From: Myotis daubentonii
Taxonomy: Eukaryota; Chordata; Mammalia; Chiroptera; Vespertilionidae
DNA: 64,000 bases
Direction of reading: 5' to 3'
Assembly: GCF_963259705.1 (NCBI RefSeq)
Contig: NC_081849.1
Coordinates: 50,998,093-51,062,092, forward strand
The notes beneath the pieces are model-generated. The model ran no database searches and was not told the DNA's origin. It was given only the letters and a program-made list of their open reading frames with translations. The translations under genes and the position numbers were made by a program. This document shows positions 43,570 through 56,107 of the stretch, piece by piece (position 1 is the stretch's first letter; each line of letters begins with the position of its first letter).

Positions 43570-43690
43570 TTTATTCATTCAACAAATATGTATTGGTTGC
43601 ATCTGCTAGTGCTGCAGTCATGAACCTGGGAGAGTTGTCTCCTCTGGTAGAACTTACATTCTAGTTGGAAGAGACAAACAATCAAGGATT
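43570..43690 (-). repeat. L2 LINE 3'-end fragment
   Basis: 'ttattcattcaacaaatatgtattggttgcatctgctagtgctgcagtcatgaa' and 'ggtagaacttacattctagttggaagagacaaacaatcaa' are the reverse complement of an L2 3' end. Confidence 0.65.
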
Positions 43691-44705
43691 TGTTGTTGGG
43701 TTATACGTTGACGTTTCTATCTTTTTAAAAACACTGCATATTTACTCCTGTCCCATCTCCTCTCTCATGGCACCACAAATCTGATTTTCTTTCTCCCAGC
43801 CACGAGAAAGCAGAAACCAAAGCAGAAGAAATCCCTGACCTACTAGCTAGATGAAGATCCTTAGATCCTCCTAGAAATCAGATAAGTCTGAACCTTTGGG
43901 ATGGAGAATGAGAAGATCCACTGGCTACTTAAATGAGAGAGGGTAAAGAAGGCCTTCAATGGGAAGGGAAAGGGTAACCTTTGGACATGAGATCCACATG
44001 GAAGAAAGATCATAGAGGATATGTAAGTCCCTGCAAAGCCCTCTGAGGACATGTATGCACAGTCCTATATGCCTGGCACATAGTAGGTGTGCAATAATAA
44101 TTAGCTAGTATAATTATTACCTTGTTATTTTAGTTATGACCAGTTCCTTTCACACCAGCAGTCTGTGCCAAAAACCCTTCTCCATGGCTGAATCCATACT
44201 GGCAACCGCATGCCCCTAGACCTCTTCCAATTGTCTCACTCTTCTGTCTTGCCTACCACCTTGCTAGTACTCACTCCGCCAAGTTTCTAGGACAGCTTGC
44301 CATGTCCTAGTCAGTTTATCTTGTCTTTTGGGTTCAGTAAGGCCCTCCCTGATCTTCTTTGTCCTACTGTCAACAGAGTTTTTTATCTCTTCTCATCATA
44401 TGAATGATCTATGCTCATTTCTATACAATAGTAGGTAGTGCATCTTCAGTAGGAATAAGAAGCCTCCATTTTAATACTGTGTCTACACAAATTTTAAACC
44501 TACTTGTATCAAGTCAACCTATTATAGGCATGAAACCCACCACAAAGGTAAGGACTGCATGATTCACAGATCTGAACTCCGTGTTATAAATGCATTGAAT
44601 GTATCCTTGGTGAAAGCACTTGGTGTTCTTTGCTGTACTGTGTAGGGGAGAAGCATGCAAATTCTTGAGAAAATGGTCTAATTCTCTGATTATTATCTAA
44701 GTGGG
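43691..44705. other. No recognisable gene; short L2/MIR tail at 44060-44090
   Basis: 'atatgcctggcacatagtaggtgtgcaataa' at about 44060-44095 is a small L2/MIR tail. The rest is unrecognised. Confidence 0.45.
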
Positions 44706-45109
44706 TGTTATGAGCTGAATTGTGTACCCCTCCAAACTCATATATTAACCCTGAACTCCTAGTATCTCAGAATTTACTGTACTTAGAGATAAGACCCATA
44801 AAGATGTAATTAAGTTGAAATAAGGCCATAAGAGTAGGCCGTAATCCCATCTGACTGGTGATCCTACAAGGAGAGAAAATTTGGGCACGGCACACCAGGG
44901 ATGTGCTTGCACAGGGAAAAGACCATATGAGGATACAACAAGGAGGCCACCATGTGCAAATTAAGGAGTAAGGCCTCAGAAGAAATCAAACCTGCCATCA
45001 CCTGTCAACTTTGTACTTCTAACCTTCAGAACTGTGAGAAAACAAGCTTTTGTTGTTTAAGCCGTCTAGTCTATGGCATTTTGTATGGCAGCTCTAGCAA
45101 ACTAATCCA
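44706..45109 (+). repeat. MLT1-like LTR (ERVL-MaLR), complete
   Basis: Starts 'tgttatgagctgaattgtgtaccc', continues with 'ctagtatctcagaatttactgtacttagagataag', 'gactggtgatcctacaagg', 'cttcagaactgtgagaaaacaagcttttgttgtttaagcc', and ends 'gcagctctagcaaactaatcca'. TG and CA termini are in place, and GTGGG before it and ATGGG after it look like a 5-bp target duplication with one change. Full-length solo LTR of about 404 bp. Confidence 0.9.
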
Positions 45110-45654
45110 ATGGGTTAGGTGGTGAGTCTGACAAGGGCTATAGAAGTTTCTATGGATGTATAGAAGTTTTTGGAAAAGCCATTCAGAAAGGAAGCATGAT
45201 AAAGTAAAACTAAAGTAAATTTTGGCAGACCTGAGCTCAAGGGATGGATCTTCCAATTTTCAGCTATAGGGTGGAGGATAATTTATTTTAACTTTCATAA
45301 ATTTCCCTTCCCGCCTTTTTAAATGGACATCAAACCTCACAGGGAATTTTATACCTGTGGGAATTAAGTCAGATATAAAAGTGCCATTCACATTGTTCTA
45401 CATTTATTGGGCACTCAATGAGTGGTTCTCCTGCCTTTTCCTTAGGAGAAGAGGCTCAGATATACTTGGACAATGCCTAAGCCACGACTGACATTGTCCA
45501 CATGGATTTTGTGGCTGTAAACTAACTTGAAATGAGTTCATTGTGTTCTCTTTCAACCCGTGATAGCTGTTGGAGTCAGAAGTTTTGTCTCCAAGACTTA
45601 TAAAAGACAAAATATTCAAAGTTAGGAAAACATGTAATGTATCAAAGATGGCTC
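45110..45654. other. No recognisable feature
   Basis: Only a short imperfect duplication 'agaagtttctatggatgtatagaagttttt' near 45140-45170 stands out. Confidence 0.45.
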
Positions 45655-45935
45655 TGGTTTCCCTGAGTCACTGAAGGGACAGATGCAAATCTCTTTTTAT
45701 TTGTGCTGGGAATTCTTCCAAATCGCATTAGCGCTCAATCTCAGCCACTTGGAAGCTAATGCACAGCCCGAAGGCATTTGTTTTTGAGTCAATCACACAG
45801 CTCTCCATTAGGAGCCAATCAATTGGCTCATCCTTATTTTTTAACTTCTGTCATGGTCTACAGTGGGCAATATCCTATATACCAACCAATTATTGTGGTT
45901 TCTACTTAAAATACAAATTCCTTCTTCTTCCAATT
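45655..45935. promoter_or_regulatory. Candidate conserved non-coding element with CCAAT palindrome
   Basis: Repeat-free sequence with a perfect octamer ATGCAAAT at 45683-45690, a divergent CCAAT palindrome GAGCCAATCAATTGGCTC at 45812-45829, another 'ccaaccaattattgtgg' near 45880, and several TAAT/ATTA cores. The texture fits an enhancer. No conservation test was possible. Confidence 0.3.
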
Positions 45936-46233
45936 TATAGAAAAGGTGAGAAAAATATTTCAAGTGTGATGGCTCTTTGGATTTAAAGTTAATGTACTTT
46001 GGGTTTGGAGAGAGTACTTGTCAGGGAGTTCTTACTGTGCTGAAGTTGACTCACACATCTATTTCTGTCCTAATCTCCCATCAGAGAACAAAATAGTCTT
46101 ATCCTTAGAATGCCAATCAGCCTACCCACCCCCCTCTCCCAAATCCATCAGTCGGGTATCATTTTTCACTTATATCTTTATATGGGATTTCCTGTCACCA
46201 CTGTATGATGGAACCCTAAATTACTGTCTAGAA
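45936..46233. other. No recognisable feature
   Basis: No gene or repeat recognised. The last eight bases are the hAT target copy. Confidence 0.45.
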
Positions 46234-46468
46234 CAGTGATGGCGAACCTCTGACACGCGTGTCAGAGGTGACATGTGAACTCATTTTTTTGGTTGATTTT
46301 TCTTTGTTAAATGGCATTTAAATATATAAAATAAATATCAAAAATATAAATCTTTGTTTTACTATGGTTGCAAATATCAAAAAATTTCTATATGTGACAC
46401 GGCACCAGAGTTAAGTTAGGGTTTTTCAAAATGCTGACACGCCGAGCTCAAAAGGTTTGCCATCACTG
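46234..46468 (+). mobile_element. hAT MITE (vesper-bat type)
   Basis: A 235-bp element with ends CAGTGATGGCGAACC and GGTTTGCCATCACTG and a perfect 8-bp target duplication GTCTAGAA at 46226-46233 and 46469-46476. Near its left end it has the perfect palindrome TGACACGCGTGTCA. It is the same family as 8757-8990, in the opposite orientation. No transposase frame. Confidence 0.95.
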
Positions 46469-46476
46469 GTCTAGAA

Positions 46477-46957
46477 ATACGTGTCTATATATATTGCTTT
46501 ACGTCACTTTGATCATTGACGAAAAATTGATCTTCAAGAAAAAAGAACCACAAACATCTGACTAAACGAAAACTATTTTAATTATATATTAAAGGATATG
46601 CATTTTAAAAAATAAGTTTGTGGCTCACATTCTCAGGCTATCCCAAGCCTGGAAAAAGCTTAAACAATAACTTTAATTAAACAAACTAATGGAGGCAATA
46701 AATATAAGACAAAAAAACCCCACATTTCTTGTTCTTCCAAGTTCTAAATCATCAAAATGATGATCATTTAAACATCTGAAATTTTGCATGTATAAATGTC
46801 TGTGGCCTTAAGAAATCTTCCCAGAGTCCTTAATTGAACTTGTGCTAGGGAAGTGAAAATTAAGTAGAAGGGGTAAATATAACACTCAAGCTGGAGCTTT
46901 GTGGAAAGTAGGATGCTGATAAGATATAAAAATGCAGTATGACAGAAAGACTCGTTT
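46477..46957. other. No recognisable feature
   Basis: AT-rich sequence with no recognised gene or repeat. Confidence 0.45.
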
Positions 46958-46972
46958 AAAAGATGGCCACCA

Positions 46973-47233
46973 AGCCCTGGCTGGTTTGGCTCAGCAGGTG
47001 GAGCATCAGCCTGTGGACCAAATGGTCCTGGGTTCGATTCCAGTCAAGGGCACATACCTTGGTTGCAGGCTCCTCCCCAGTCCTGGGCCTACTCAGCGCA
47101 CATTCAGGAGACAACCAATCCATATGTTTCTCTCACATCGATATTTCTCTCTGTCTTTCCCTCTCTCTTCCACTCTTACAAAAAAAAATCAATGGAAAAA
47201 TATCCTCAGGTGAGGATTAACAAAAAACAAAAC
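46973..47233 (+). repeat. VES-related SINE with the 'atatcctcaggtgagg' 3' module
   Basis: The head 'ccctggctggtttggctcagcaggtggagcatcagcctg', a B box 'gggttcgattcc', 'aggagacaaccaatcc', a CT-rich stretch, 'aaaaatatcctcaggtgagg' and an A-rich tail. A perfect 15-bp target duplication AAAAGATGGCCACCA lies at 46958-46972 and 47234-47248. Confidence 0.96.
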
Positions 47234-47248
47234 AAAAGATGGCCACCA

Positions 47249-48737
47249 GGATGCCATTGACCTAGAAGATTGAAATAGGCAGTATCATGGAAGGACAAGA
47301 TAGCGCTCTAATTAAGGAATACTTTGACTAGCTAATTAAAGTATTCTTTTAAACGTGCAAAGAACCAATTATTTACATGACATCAGAATTGGGTGAGACT
47401 CCCTTATGTGAACACTTTACAGAAGAAGTCTGCAAAGTAAAACAAAGTTTGGTCACGCTGGGGAAGAGGATCCAATCTTAGAGGATTGGGAAAACACCCT
47501 CAAGCCTGACTCCTGCTCATTGTGTGTTCGCTGTGCGCACTGGAGGTGTGTATTCATAAACGAGGAAGGTGTGCCTTAGTGCACAGGATCCAAGGATACA
47601 TGCACAGCCAAACAGACACTCCTACTCATAGGCAGGGATATTATCTTTGTGAATATAAAGCCACTTATTTTCATTCTTCCTGTACATTTTTGTCCATTTG
47701 AAGTTTTATAACTCTAAAGTTTTATGTCCTCAGGCAAAAGGCATTGTGGGGAGAGACAGACAATGAATTTGCTAAATTTCTTTAAAACCCTCTTTGGCAG
47801 ATTAAGGTCCAGGACTCAGCTTAAAATTTTTGCCCAGCTCAGATTGTGGAGAAAATTGACCTTTAAGCTATAAAACTGACTTCTCACTGATGAAAAGGAC
47901 ATATGACCTGGAGTGAGAGAACAAGAATAATTTTTTTCTATTCCTGGTAGTTTGAGGGAAGTTAGAAAAAGAGGATGAGAGAAGAGATACGACACAATCA
48001 GAGAAGACGAGGTGAGATAAAATGAGAAAATGACTTGACAATCCTCAGAAGTGAAGAAAACTGAGGGCAGTGGGGACCTCTTATCCAGGTTTGCCCTATG
48101 AAATTTTTAAATTTAATCTTATTTTGTCTATCACCATTTATCCCTTCTATCCCCTCTGAAATGTAAGGATGCGTCTGTCAATCAGGATCAAAGCAAATCA
48201 AAGTAAACCAGGTGGTACAGTATCATTTGACAGAAAATAAGATGCCCTGATATTTGGCTTTCCTGCCCCATTCATGGTTTGTGGGTGGCAGGGATGGGAC
48301 CCGAAAGTCCTGCAGGACCAGGGTGGAAGCAGGAGGCAGTGGAGTTGAGAGCCAGGAGCCTGTCATGGAGTGCCCCACAGTGAAGATGTCACAGAACGAG
48401 GGGCAATCTATAACACCAGTGAGAGCTGAGGGAGGCTGGGCAGGCAAGGGAGAGCCACATATATCAACTGCAAATGTGAGCAGCACCAATTCTTGCCAGG
48501 TAGACAGAAGACATGGTCATACCGAGGCCCCAAGATGACAGAGGACACTACCCCTAAAAACCCAAACTCCTTATCTCCACTATTAGGTTACATTACCACA
48601 CTCACTCACATTTACCAAATATTACCTGGAAAGAAGCCGCAGAAGTGAAAGTAAAAATCAGTATCATTTTTTGTTGTTCTTTTTTAGTGAAAATGAGCAT
48701 ATCCTAAATTAATAGTTTAAATGATTTAAACTTAGAG
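47249..48737. other. No recognisable gene
   Basis: No repeat recognised. The frames at 48223-48538 on both strands have no known domain. Confidence 0.4.
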
Positions 48738-49108
48738 GACTAATTAGTCTGCTCGGGCTGCCTTAGCAAAATACCACAGATTGTGTGGCTTTAACAAGAG
48801 GAACTAATTTCTTACAGTTCCGGCGGCTGGGGAGTTCAAGATCAAGGTGCTGGCCTATTTGGTTTCTGGGGAGAGCTCTCCTCCTGGCTTGCAGATGCTT
48901 CCTTCCTACTGGGGACTCACATGACACAGAGAAAGAGCTCGATTTCTCTTTAGCTTCTTATCAGGTCATCAAACCAACTGGATTTGGGTCCCACCCTTAC
49001 GACCTTATTTATCCTTTATCACCTCCTTACAGGCTCTATCTCCAAATGTAGCCTCATTGGGGGTTATGGCTTCAACATATGAATTTGGGAGGGCACAATA
49101 CAGTCCAC
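48738..49108 (-). repeat. MLT1-like LTR
   Basis: 'attagtctgctcgggctgccttagcaaaataccacag', 'ttcttacagttccggcggctggggagttcaagatcaaggtgctgg' and 'ggcttcaacatatgaatttgggagggcacaatacagtccac' are the reverse complement of an MLT1-type LTR, in order. Confidence 0.82.
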
Positions 49109-50084
49109 AGAAAGGACTACGTATTTGGTGTCTCTCTTCTACACAGTGGACTGAAGATGGTGAGGAAACAAAATTAATTATAGGCAAAATAAAGAAGTCA
49201 TATCTTCTCTGTGCATCAGTGTAAAAACAGTTGAAGGTGTGACTGTTGTTTTTGTGAGATCCAAACACAGACATAACAATAGGCTGTTCCCTGAAAACAG
49301 GACAGGCCCTGGGTCCATAGTGGCTGGGGGTAGCCTGAGACCGACACACTGAAAACAGCACTGGGCTTACTGCGGTTCATTTTCTGCATCCCCCATGCTT
49401 TCAAAATGTCAGTCCTGCCCTTCCTGTGTTCATGTGTGTATTATAGATTTCTCAATAGATTTGATTGACTGGACAATTTTAGCAAATGAGTTGCTACTTT
49501 ATAGAAGTGTGTTTGCATCTCAAGAAAATGATTCAGGCATTTTCCAAGTTCAAGGTTAAAGAAAAAAAACTGCATGATACAATGGAAGAGCAGGCAGAAA
49601 AAAAAATTCCTCTATTTCAGACTAAATATACATGTCCTACAACCCAATTCTTATTTTTCTGTTCCCTTTTAAAGAAATCCTAGCTGCCCCAAAACATTTT
49701 GTCAAAGCTAGTCTATAAATAAATCATTGCTCTCTGCAAGAGGATAAATAAAACCAAGGGCATTATCAGCATGGCTTTGTTTTTGCCTCAGGACATTGTG
49801 GGAAGGGGGAAGGGAATGCTTATGGATATCATAGAAAATGTGAGGCAGAAGTCAGACTTACTGTGATTCCTCAGATGGAAAATTTGAGGATTTTGTTAAA
49901 AATATATTCTCTCTAGATAGTTTGCTACATTGATGAGAAATGAATTAGAAAGTGCCACCTTTTCAAGTTCAGCAATATTAAGAGGTTTTTTCCCCTTCAA
50001 AATCATCCCAGGTATCATTATGTATTTATCAGCAGAGATCCTGAGTCCTTGAAGGAGGCTTCGTGTCATATGGGAAAATATACT
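49109..50084. other. No recognisable feature
   Basis: No gene or repeat family recognised. Confidence 0.45.
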
Positions 50085-50215
50085 GTAGTGGGAACAAAGA
50101 GACTTATGTTCAAAGCCATCTTTCCACTACTTTCCAGTCACTCTGTTAAGCCTCCTTAATTGTAAATAGGTTATTCTGAGGCTCTAAAGGCAAATGAGAA
50201 CTCAGACACAAATCT
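50085..50215 (+). repeat. MIR SINE fragment
   Basis: 'tagtgggaacaaagagacttatgttcaaagccatctttccactactttccagtcactctgttaagcctccttaattgtaaataggttat' resembles a decayed MIR core. Confidence 0.5.
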
Positions 50216-53200
50216 AAGTATCTGTTTGGTATCTCTCAGGCTTTCAAAGGTACTTTTTTAAAAGGAAGAACACATATAGATCGAGCTGAATATGTTTAAA
50301 CTTTTCTCCATCCCTACACTAACAGCTTTCAAAAAGATCATTCCCTTTTGTACTACCTGTATGTATACAGCAAAGCATAGAATAAAAAAATGTGAAAAAT
50401 ATGAGCAAATGGGAATATCTAGGAAGAGAGAGAAAAAGAAATTATCTATTCAGAAGCAATGACATTTTCAATTCTTTAAGAGTGATCTTGACCTTGCCAC
50501 TGTCTCAAATATTCTGAGAATCTTGACTAGAGTTAACAGTCTTATTTAGTTGAGTTTTACTTGGCTCAAATTGCTTTGCTTGACTTCTTGCTCAGCAGCT
50601 GCTCATCTAATCCAGAAAAAAAGCCAAAACTCAGCCATTTCCTTGCTTCTTTTCATTCCTGTGATACTGACAATTGTATTACATTTTCAAAATATTTCAT
50701 GCGCAGGAAAATTTAGAACGCTCAATAAAGCCAGCTGCAGAAGACAGAAAGTCAGCTCATTGCTGTATCAAGGCACAAAGATTTATTTTGCTTGCAGTGG
50801 TCACCTATGACAACAGCACTTTCTTGCTGACCTGTCCCTCATTGTTCCTTCTGTAAGTAAGTAAATGTGACGTTCTGAGCAAAGCCACGGAATTTCTCCT
50901 AGGATTGGGGCCACCAGAAATTACTACCACTCCAGTGATTTAGACAGGCTTCAAAGGACTGCCTATCCACAGGAGTGGTGGATATACTTGCCTAGATGAG
51001 AACAGAATCTTGTCTACTTAATTTTCAACTCAGTTCTGCCAAAGATGTAGTAGTGAGCAAACATGGCAGGGTTTCCTCATCTGGAGTCTCTAGAATAGGA
51101 AATACGTGTATGTACACATTGCACAACTCCAGGGGGCGTCAATCATATTCTTATCTTCATATATTCTTATATTCATATGCCATTCTTGTAGTGGACTTAG
51201 GATGGTGCATTTTTCGTATGAAGAGGGTCCACAGCTTTCACCAGACTTATAAAACAGCCCTAGACCCACCAAAGTAAAAGATATTCATCAGGTTTCAAAA
51301 ATAGAATAGAAAGCATCTTGTCTTTATATCTGATTTCTATTTTTTTCTACATTATGCAAAAGAGCCAACCATGCAAAGTGGCTTCCTTGCATTTAAGTCA
51401 AAAGCTTTGATTTTTAGTTAACTGATGATGATTCATAGGCAAATTATCCACATCCTTTACTCGTCAGTCTTCTCTGCCTATTACATTTCTGACTATTTTC
51501 ACTAATTGATGATAAGCTTGTCCACAGGAGGGCAATGAGGTGAATTTATTACTTATTCATTCTGCTAAAAAGCTGGATGAAGAAGATATATTAATGTAAT
51601 CTATTGATTTTCAATGGGAAACTGTTCTATTCCTTGACACTTTTAATTCTCTGTGTGTTATTCACATCTCCTTTACCACTGATAACTGGACGTCAGCCTT
51701 ACCCCATACAAGCCATGTGCTTTTTCTCTTGCTTACCAAACAATGTGGTCTTTCTAAAACTTTTTGGAAAAGAAACTAGCTATCAAATGTACAGAAATGG
51801 TTATAGAATGACATTCCATAAAATCAAGTTCTAAAACAAATAGGTTGCCTGTGTGTGTTTGGAATAGAGGTCAAAAGACATCAAACATTCAGCCTAGAGA
51901 GCAAGGGTTATTCTATAGTAACCATCTTCCTGATGAGCACCGAGTGGCCTCCTCTCCACATTCTGATACGAAGGAAATAGACTTGCTCAGTCACACCAGA
52001 CAGATGCAGCCTGGCACTCACACACAGTGCTGGTTTCTGCTGCAGCAACTGAAAATAGAATCTTGCTGCTCAGGCAGAAGGAATCAAATCACCTAGTAGA
52101 GATAATGAAAGAGCTTCACACTTTTAATCAGATATTGATTGATTAAGTAATATTCTCCTGTAGCAATAGCTGTGGGCATGAGAAATAGGGGGAGAATGGG
52201 AGAGATTTTCAGGAGGATATCAAGTAAATAAGTGTTTGAGACTTGAAAACTCTGCAAAACAACACCAACTGATACTTTAAAAGCTTGGCTTCACTTTTGC
52301 AGCCTATAATAAAGTCCACTCTTATTGATCGTTGGGTAGCCGCAGAGAATGAGCATTTGTGGATAGTTCTCCAGTGTTAATTGTCCTTGTTTACTGGATT
52401 TCCTGCCATCCAACCCAACCAATTGGAATTATCAGTGTCTCAAACAGTAAAGTCCTAAAACTACAGATTCTGTTTTATTTTATTCTAGGCTGTCTGGATT
52501 GTCATATAATTGTGTTGCTGGATTTTTTATGAAACCTACATTTTTTTGTTTTATAGAACATGCAGCACAATGTTTATGAACTGGTAATGGTTGTTCTAGA
52601 TGAAGAATAAAACCAGGAATGGTCTTCCACATCTCGGGATTCTGTCTTTGCTAGGTGGTTCTGTATGACTCACACTGGTGAACCAGCATGGCTGTGTTGA
52701 TAATAAGAGGACAATTCCATATGCAAACATTCATAGAAATCCTACCCTCTGAACAGCACTGTGCCAGGTGCTAGAAGGGATGATAGATGCATTTACTGTT
52801 CTTGAAATAATCACTGTGAGCCAAGAAAGAAGAAAACATTCTTTAAAGGAGTAAAAATGGACACAGGAAATTCAGTACGAAGAGATTAATTCAACAAATA
52901 GGCACAAAAGCATAAACCTGTTAAGGAATTTTGAATTTGAGTAGAAACAGAGGGTAGCAGAATTAGTGCAAAGGAGAAGGCAATCAATGAACTAGGATAT
53001 TTAGCCTTACAGGAGAAAATATACCAGCCATTGGGGTGTAATCAAGCATCCCCTTTTTATAACACACTGAAATTAAAACCATAAAGTACTGCTCCAACTG
53101 CTGTCCATAGTATTTTCTGATAGCCCAGTGTGCCCAAAGATATAGGTTAAGTGCATGGTGGAAATTTATTGTGTCATACCCAAACATCTAAGTGGAATAA

Positions 53201-53749
53201 AGAATCACATTATTGGGCTCACTGGAGTTGGCTTTTCCAAGAGTTCATGATCATTACAGCTCTGAAATAGTTAGGACTCCGCCATAAAATGCCAGTATTA
53301 CTCTCTAACTTGAAGATCTCCATCTTTCACTGCTAAAAGATATTTTACTCTATCTTTGGAATGCCTTTAGCATGCTTCTGAGAAGATAAATATTGTAGTA
53401 GTTTTTAAAAAATTATAAGTTAGTCTGTGGGATCACTCAATTTAAGTTTCAGATGTACATATATAATTCCTCATTCCTCACCATAAATATTTTAGAATAT
53501 GGATGTCACCTTGAGATGCTCAAGGGGCTGTCCTCATGGGCTATAAAGATAGAGTCAAGTTAGTGGTACAAGATATAGCCTTTATAGTGACTTAAGGGCT
53601 CTAGCCTTTCCCACATATCTCTCCGCTGGTCTCACATGTAGGTCGGCACCATTCCAGTCACTCATTCTTTTAGAGAAATCTCATAAAATAGCACACAAAT
53701 ATTTTGATATGAAGTAGGACTAGGTTGTGATGTCAGCCAGATAGCAGAA
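50216..53749. other. No recognisable gene
   Basis: About 3.5 kb without a recognised coding region or complete repeat. 51060-51240 and 52735-52830 may hold decayed repeats that I cannot name. All frames are under 95 codons. Confidence 0.4.
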
Positions 53750-55090
53750 TAGAAAGTACTGGAAGTCCTACCCAGAGCAATTAGGCAAGAAAAAGATATA
53801 AAAGTCACCCAAACTGGAAAAAAAGAAATAAGATCATCTCTGTTCAGAGATCACATAATCCTATGTAGAAACATCTAAGGATTCTGTTTAAAAAATCTTT
53901 CAGAACTAATAAATGAATTCAGTAAAGGTGCAGGATATAAAATCAAAATACAAAAAGCAGTTGAACTTTTATACACTCAAACAGTACTAGAAGGAAATCA
54001 AGAAAACAATACCATTAACAACAACATCAAAAAGAACAAAATACTTAGGAATAAACCTAGCCCAGAAGGCAGGACTTGTACACTAAGAACTACAAAATAC
54101 TGTTGAAAGAAATTAAAGACAAGTAAATGGAAAGACATTCCATGTTCATGAATTGTAAGATTTAATATTACTAAAATGTCCATAAACCCAATCCCTATCA
54201 AAATCCCAATTGCATTATGAAAGAAGCAGATGAAAAAAATCCTAAAATTCATGTGAAATCACAAAGGACACCAAATAGCCAAAACAATCTTGGGAAAGAA
54301 TAACGAAGCTGGAAGCATCACACTTACATTTACACTTTGTAAATGACATTACAAAGATATGGTGATAAAAAACAGTGTGGTACTGGCATAAAGACAGAGA
54401 GAATAAGTGGAACAGAAGAGAGAGCCCAGGAGTAAACCCACATTATACAGCCAACTGATCTTCAACAAGAAAGCCATGAATACACAAAAGGGAAAAGAGC
54501 GTCCCCAACAGATAGTGGTGGGAAAATTCGATATTCATATGCCAAAGAATGAAATAGGATTCCTACCTTACACTATACACAAAAACAAACTCAAAATGGA
54601 TTAAAGACTTAAACAGAAGACCTGAAACTGTACAATTCCTAGAAGAAACCATAGGGGGAAAGCTTCATGATGTTGATCTTAACAATGATTTCTTGGCTAT
54701 GGCATCACAAAGACAGGCAACAAAAGCAAGACAAATGGGACTGCATCAAACTAAAAAATTTCTGCACAGCAAAGAAAACAACAGAGTTAAAAGACAATCA
54801 ACAGAAAAGGAGAAAATATTTGCAAACCATATATAACTGATACAACTCAATAGAAAATAAAATCCCCAAATAACTCAATTTTAAAATGGACAAAGGATTT
54901 TAATAGATTTCTTCAAAGAAGACATACAAATGGCCCACAGATATATGAAAAGATGCTCAACATCACAAGTCAAAATCACAATGAGATATGACCTCACATC
55001 TGTCAGGGTGGCCATTATCAATACAACAAACAACAACAAAACAAAACAGAAAATAACAAGCGTTGTCATGGACATATTAAAAGGCAGAGC
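53750..55090 (+). repeat. L1 ORF2 pseudogene fragment (RT and C-terminal regions)
   Basis: 'agtactggaagtcctacccagagcaattaggcaagaaaaagatataaaa', 'gcaggatataaaatcaaaatac', 'taaacctagcccagaaggcagg', 'aatccctatcaaaatccc', 'ccaactgatcttcaacaagaaagcc' and 'tggcccacagatatatgaaaagatgctcaacatcac' follow L1 ORF2 from the reverse transcriptase core through the C-terminal part. The position of the catalytic F/Y-A-D-D motif reads F-R-D-H here, and stops interrupt the frame, so the copy is dead. Confidence 0.92.
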
Positions 55091-56107
55091 AAAAAGCAAG
55101 TGTGGCAAAATTTTAACAATTGGTGAATCATTTAAAGAGTTGTTGTTATTTTTTGTACAATTTTAAAAATCTTTCCAGAGGTTTGAAGATTTATAAATTA
55201 AGAAATTGGAAGAATTTATTAAAAACGCATGACTTAGCTTTACTAGAAACTGCTATTGTTTTTCTTTTAAAACTTGTTTCCACTTCATTTCCCCACAGAA
55301 ATTTTTCTTAAAGTATACTTCTATAATGGAAAATATCTAGTTGACCACTTGTCATATTTCTCTCCTAAACATGTTTATATACCGAAGTAGGATTTTTTTT
55401 CTGTGGTCAAAAAATTTCCTTAAATGGTAACATATTCTTCCAGATTCACTTATCACTGAAATTATCATTAGATAGTAAATCGAAACTAAACAACTTAAAA
55501 ATTTTCCAGAAATGGTTTATTTAATGAGATTAGGCTATTCTTTTTTCCCCCCATTTAGCTCCTGCGTCCATGGATGAATATAATTTATTGTCAGAATGAT
55601 ACAGAGTTCAACACCAACTGTTTCTATTTCTGTTTTTATAAATAAGTTAAGAAATCTTGTTAGTAGATGAGAATGGAAAATGTCTTTTTCTTCTTAAAGT
55701 CTTGTTACAGCAATGTTATTCAAGTAAGTGAATTCCCTTTGAGTTCAATGATAAAAATCGCACAGTGATTCACCCTATTAGAAACAATTTAGTCCCATCC
55801 TCCCTCAGTTTTATTGAAAGCAAAGTATTAAGAGCCACCTGACTTTCAAAAGGATCCTGTTACTCAGTGATTTGAGTCATTCATTTTCTCAGTTTCTGGG
55901 AAGAGTACCAAAAAGACTCTTCTAAGACTTATGAAATGATCATCAATTATACGTTTTAAAAAAATTTAGAGGCAAGCCAGTCTTCATGGTCAAGGCAGTT
56001 AGCCAAATCGGACTTAATTCCTCTCAGAAAAAGTCTGACCTGAATATATGCTTCAAGGAATGTGATAAACTATACTAGGAAATAAATTATAAAAAGTTCA
56101 GTATTTG
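55091..56107. other. No recognisable feature
   Basis: AT-rich. No gene or repeat family recognised. Confidence 0.4.

Noticed and set aside
53750..55090. Active reverse transcriptase
   Set aside because: Multiple stops, and the catalytic motif position reads F-R-D-H in place of F/Y-A-D-D. This is a dead L1.
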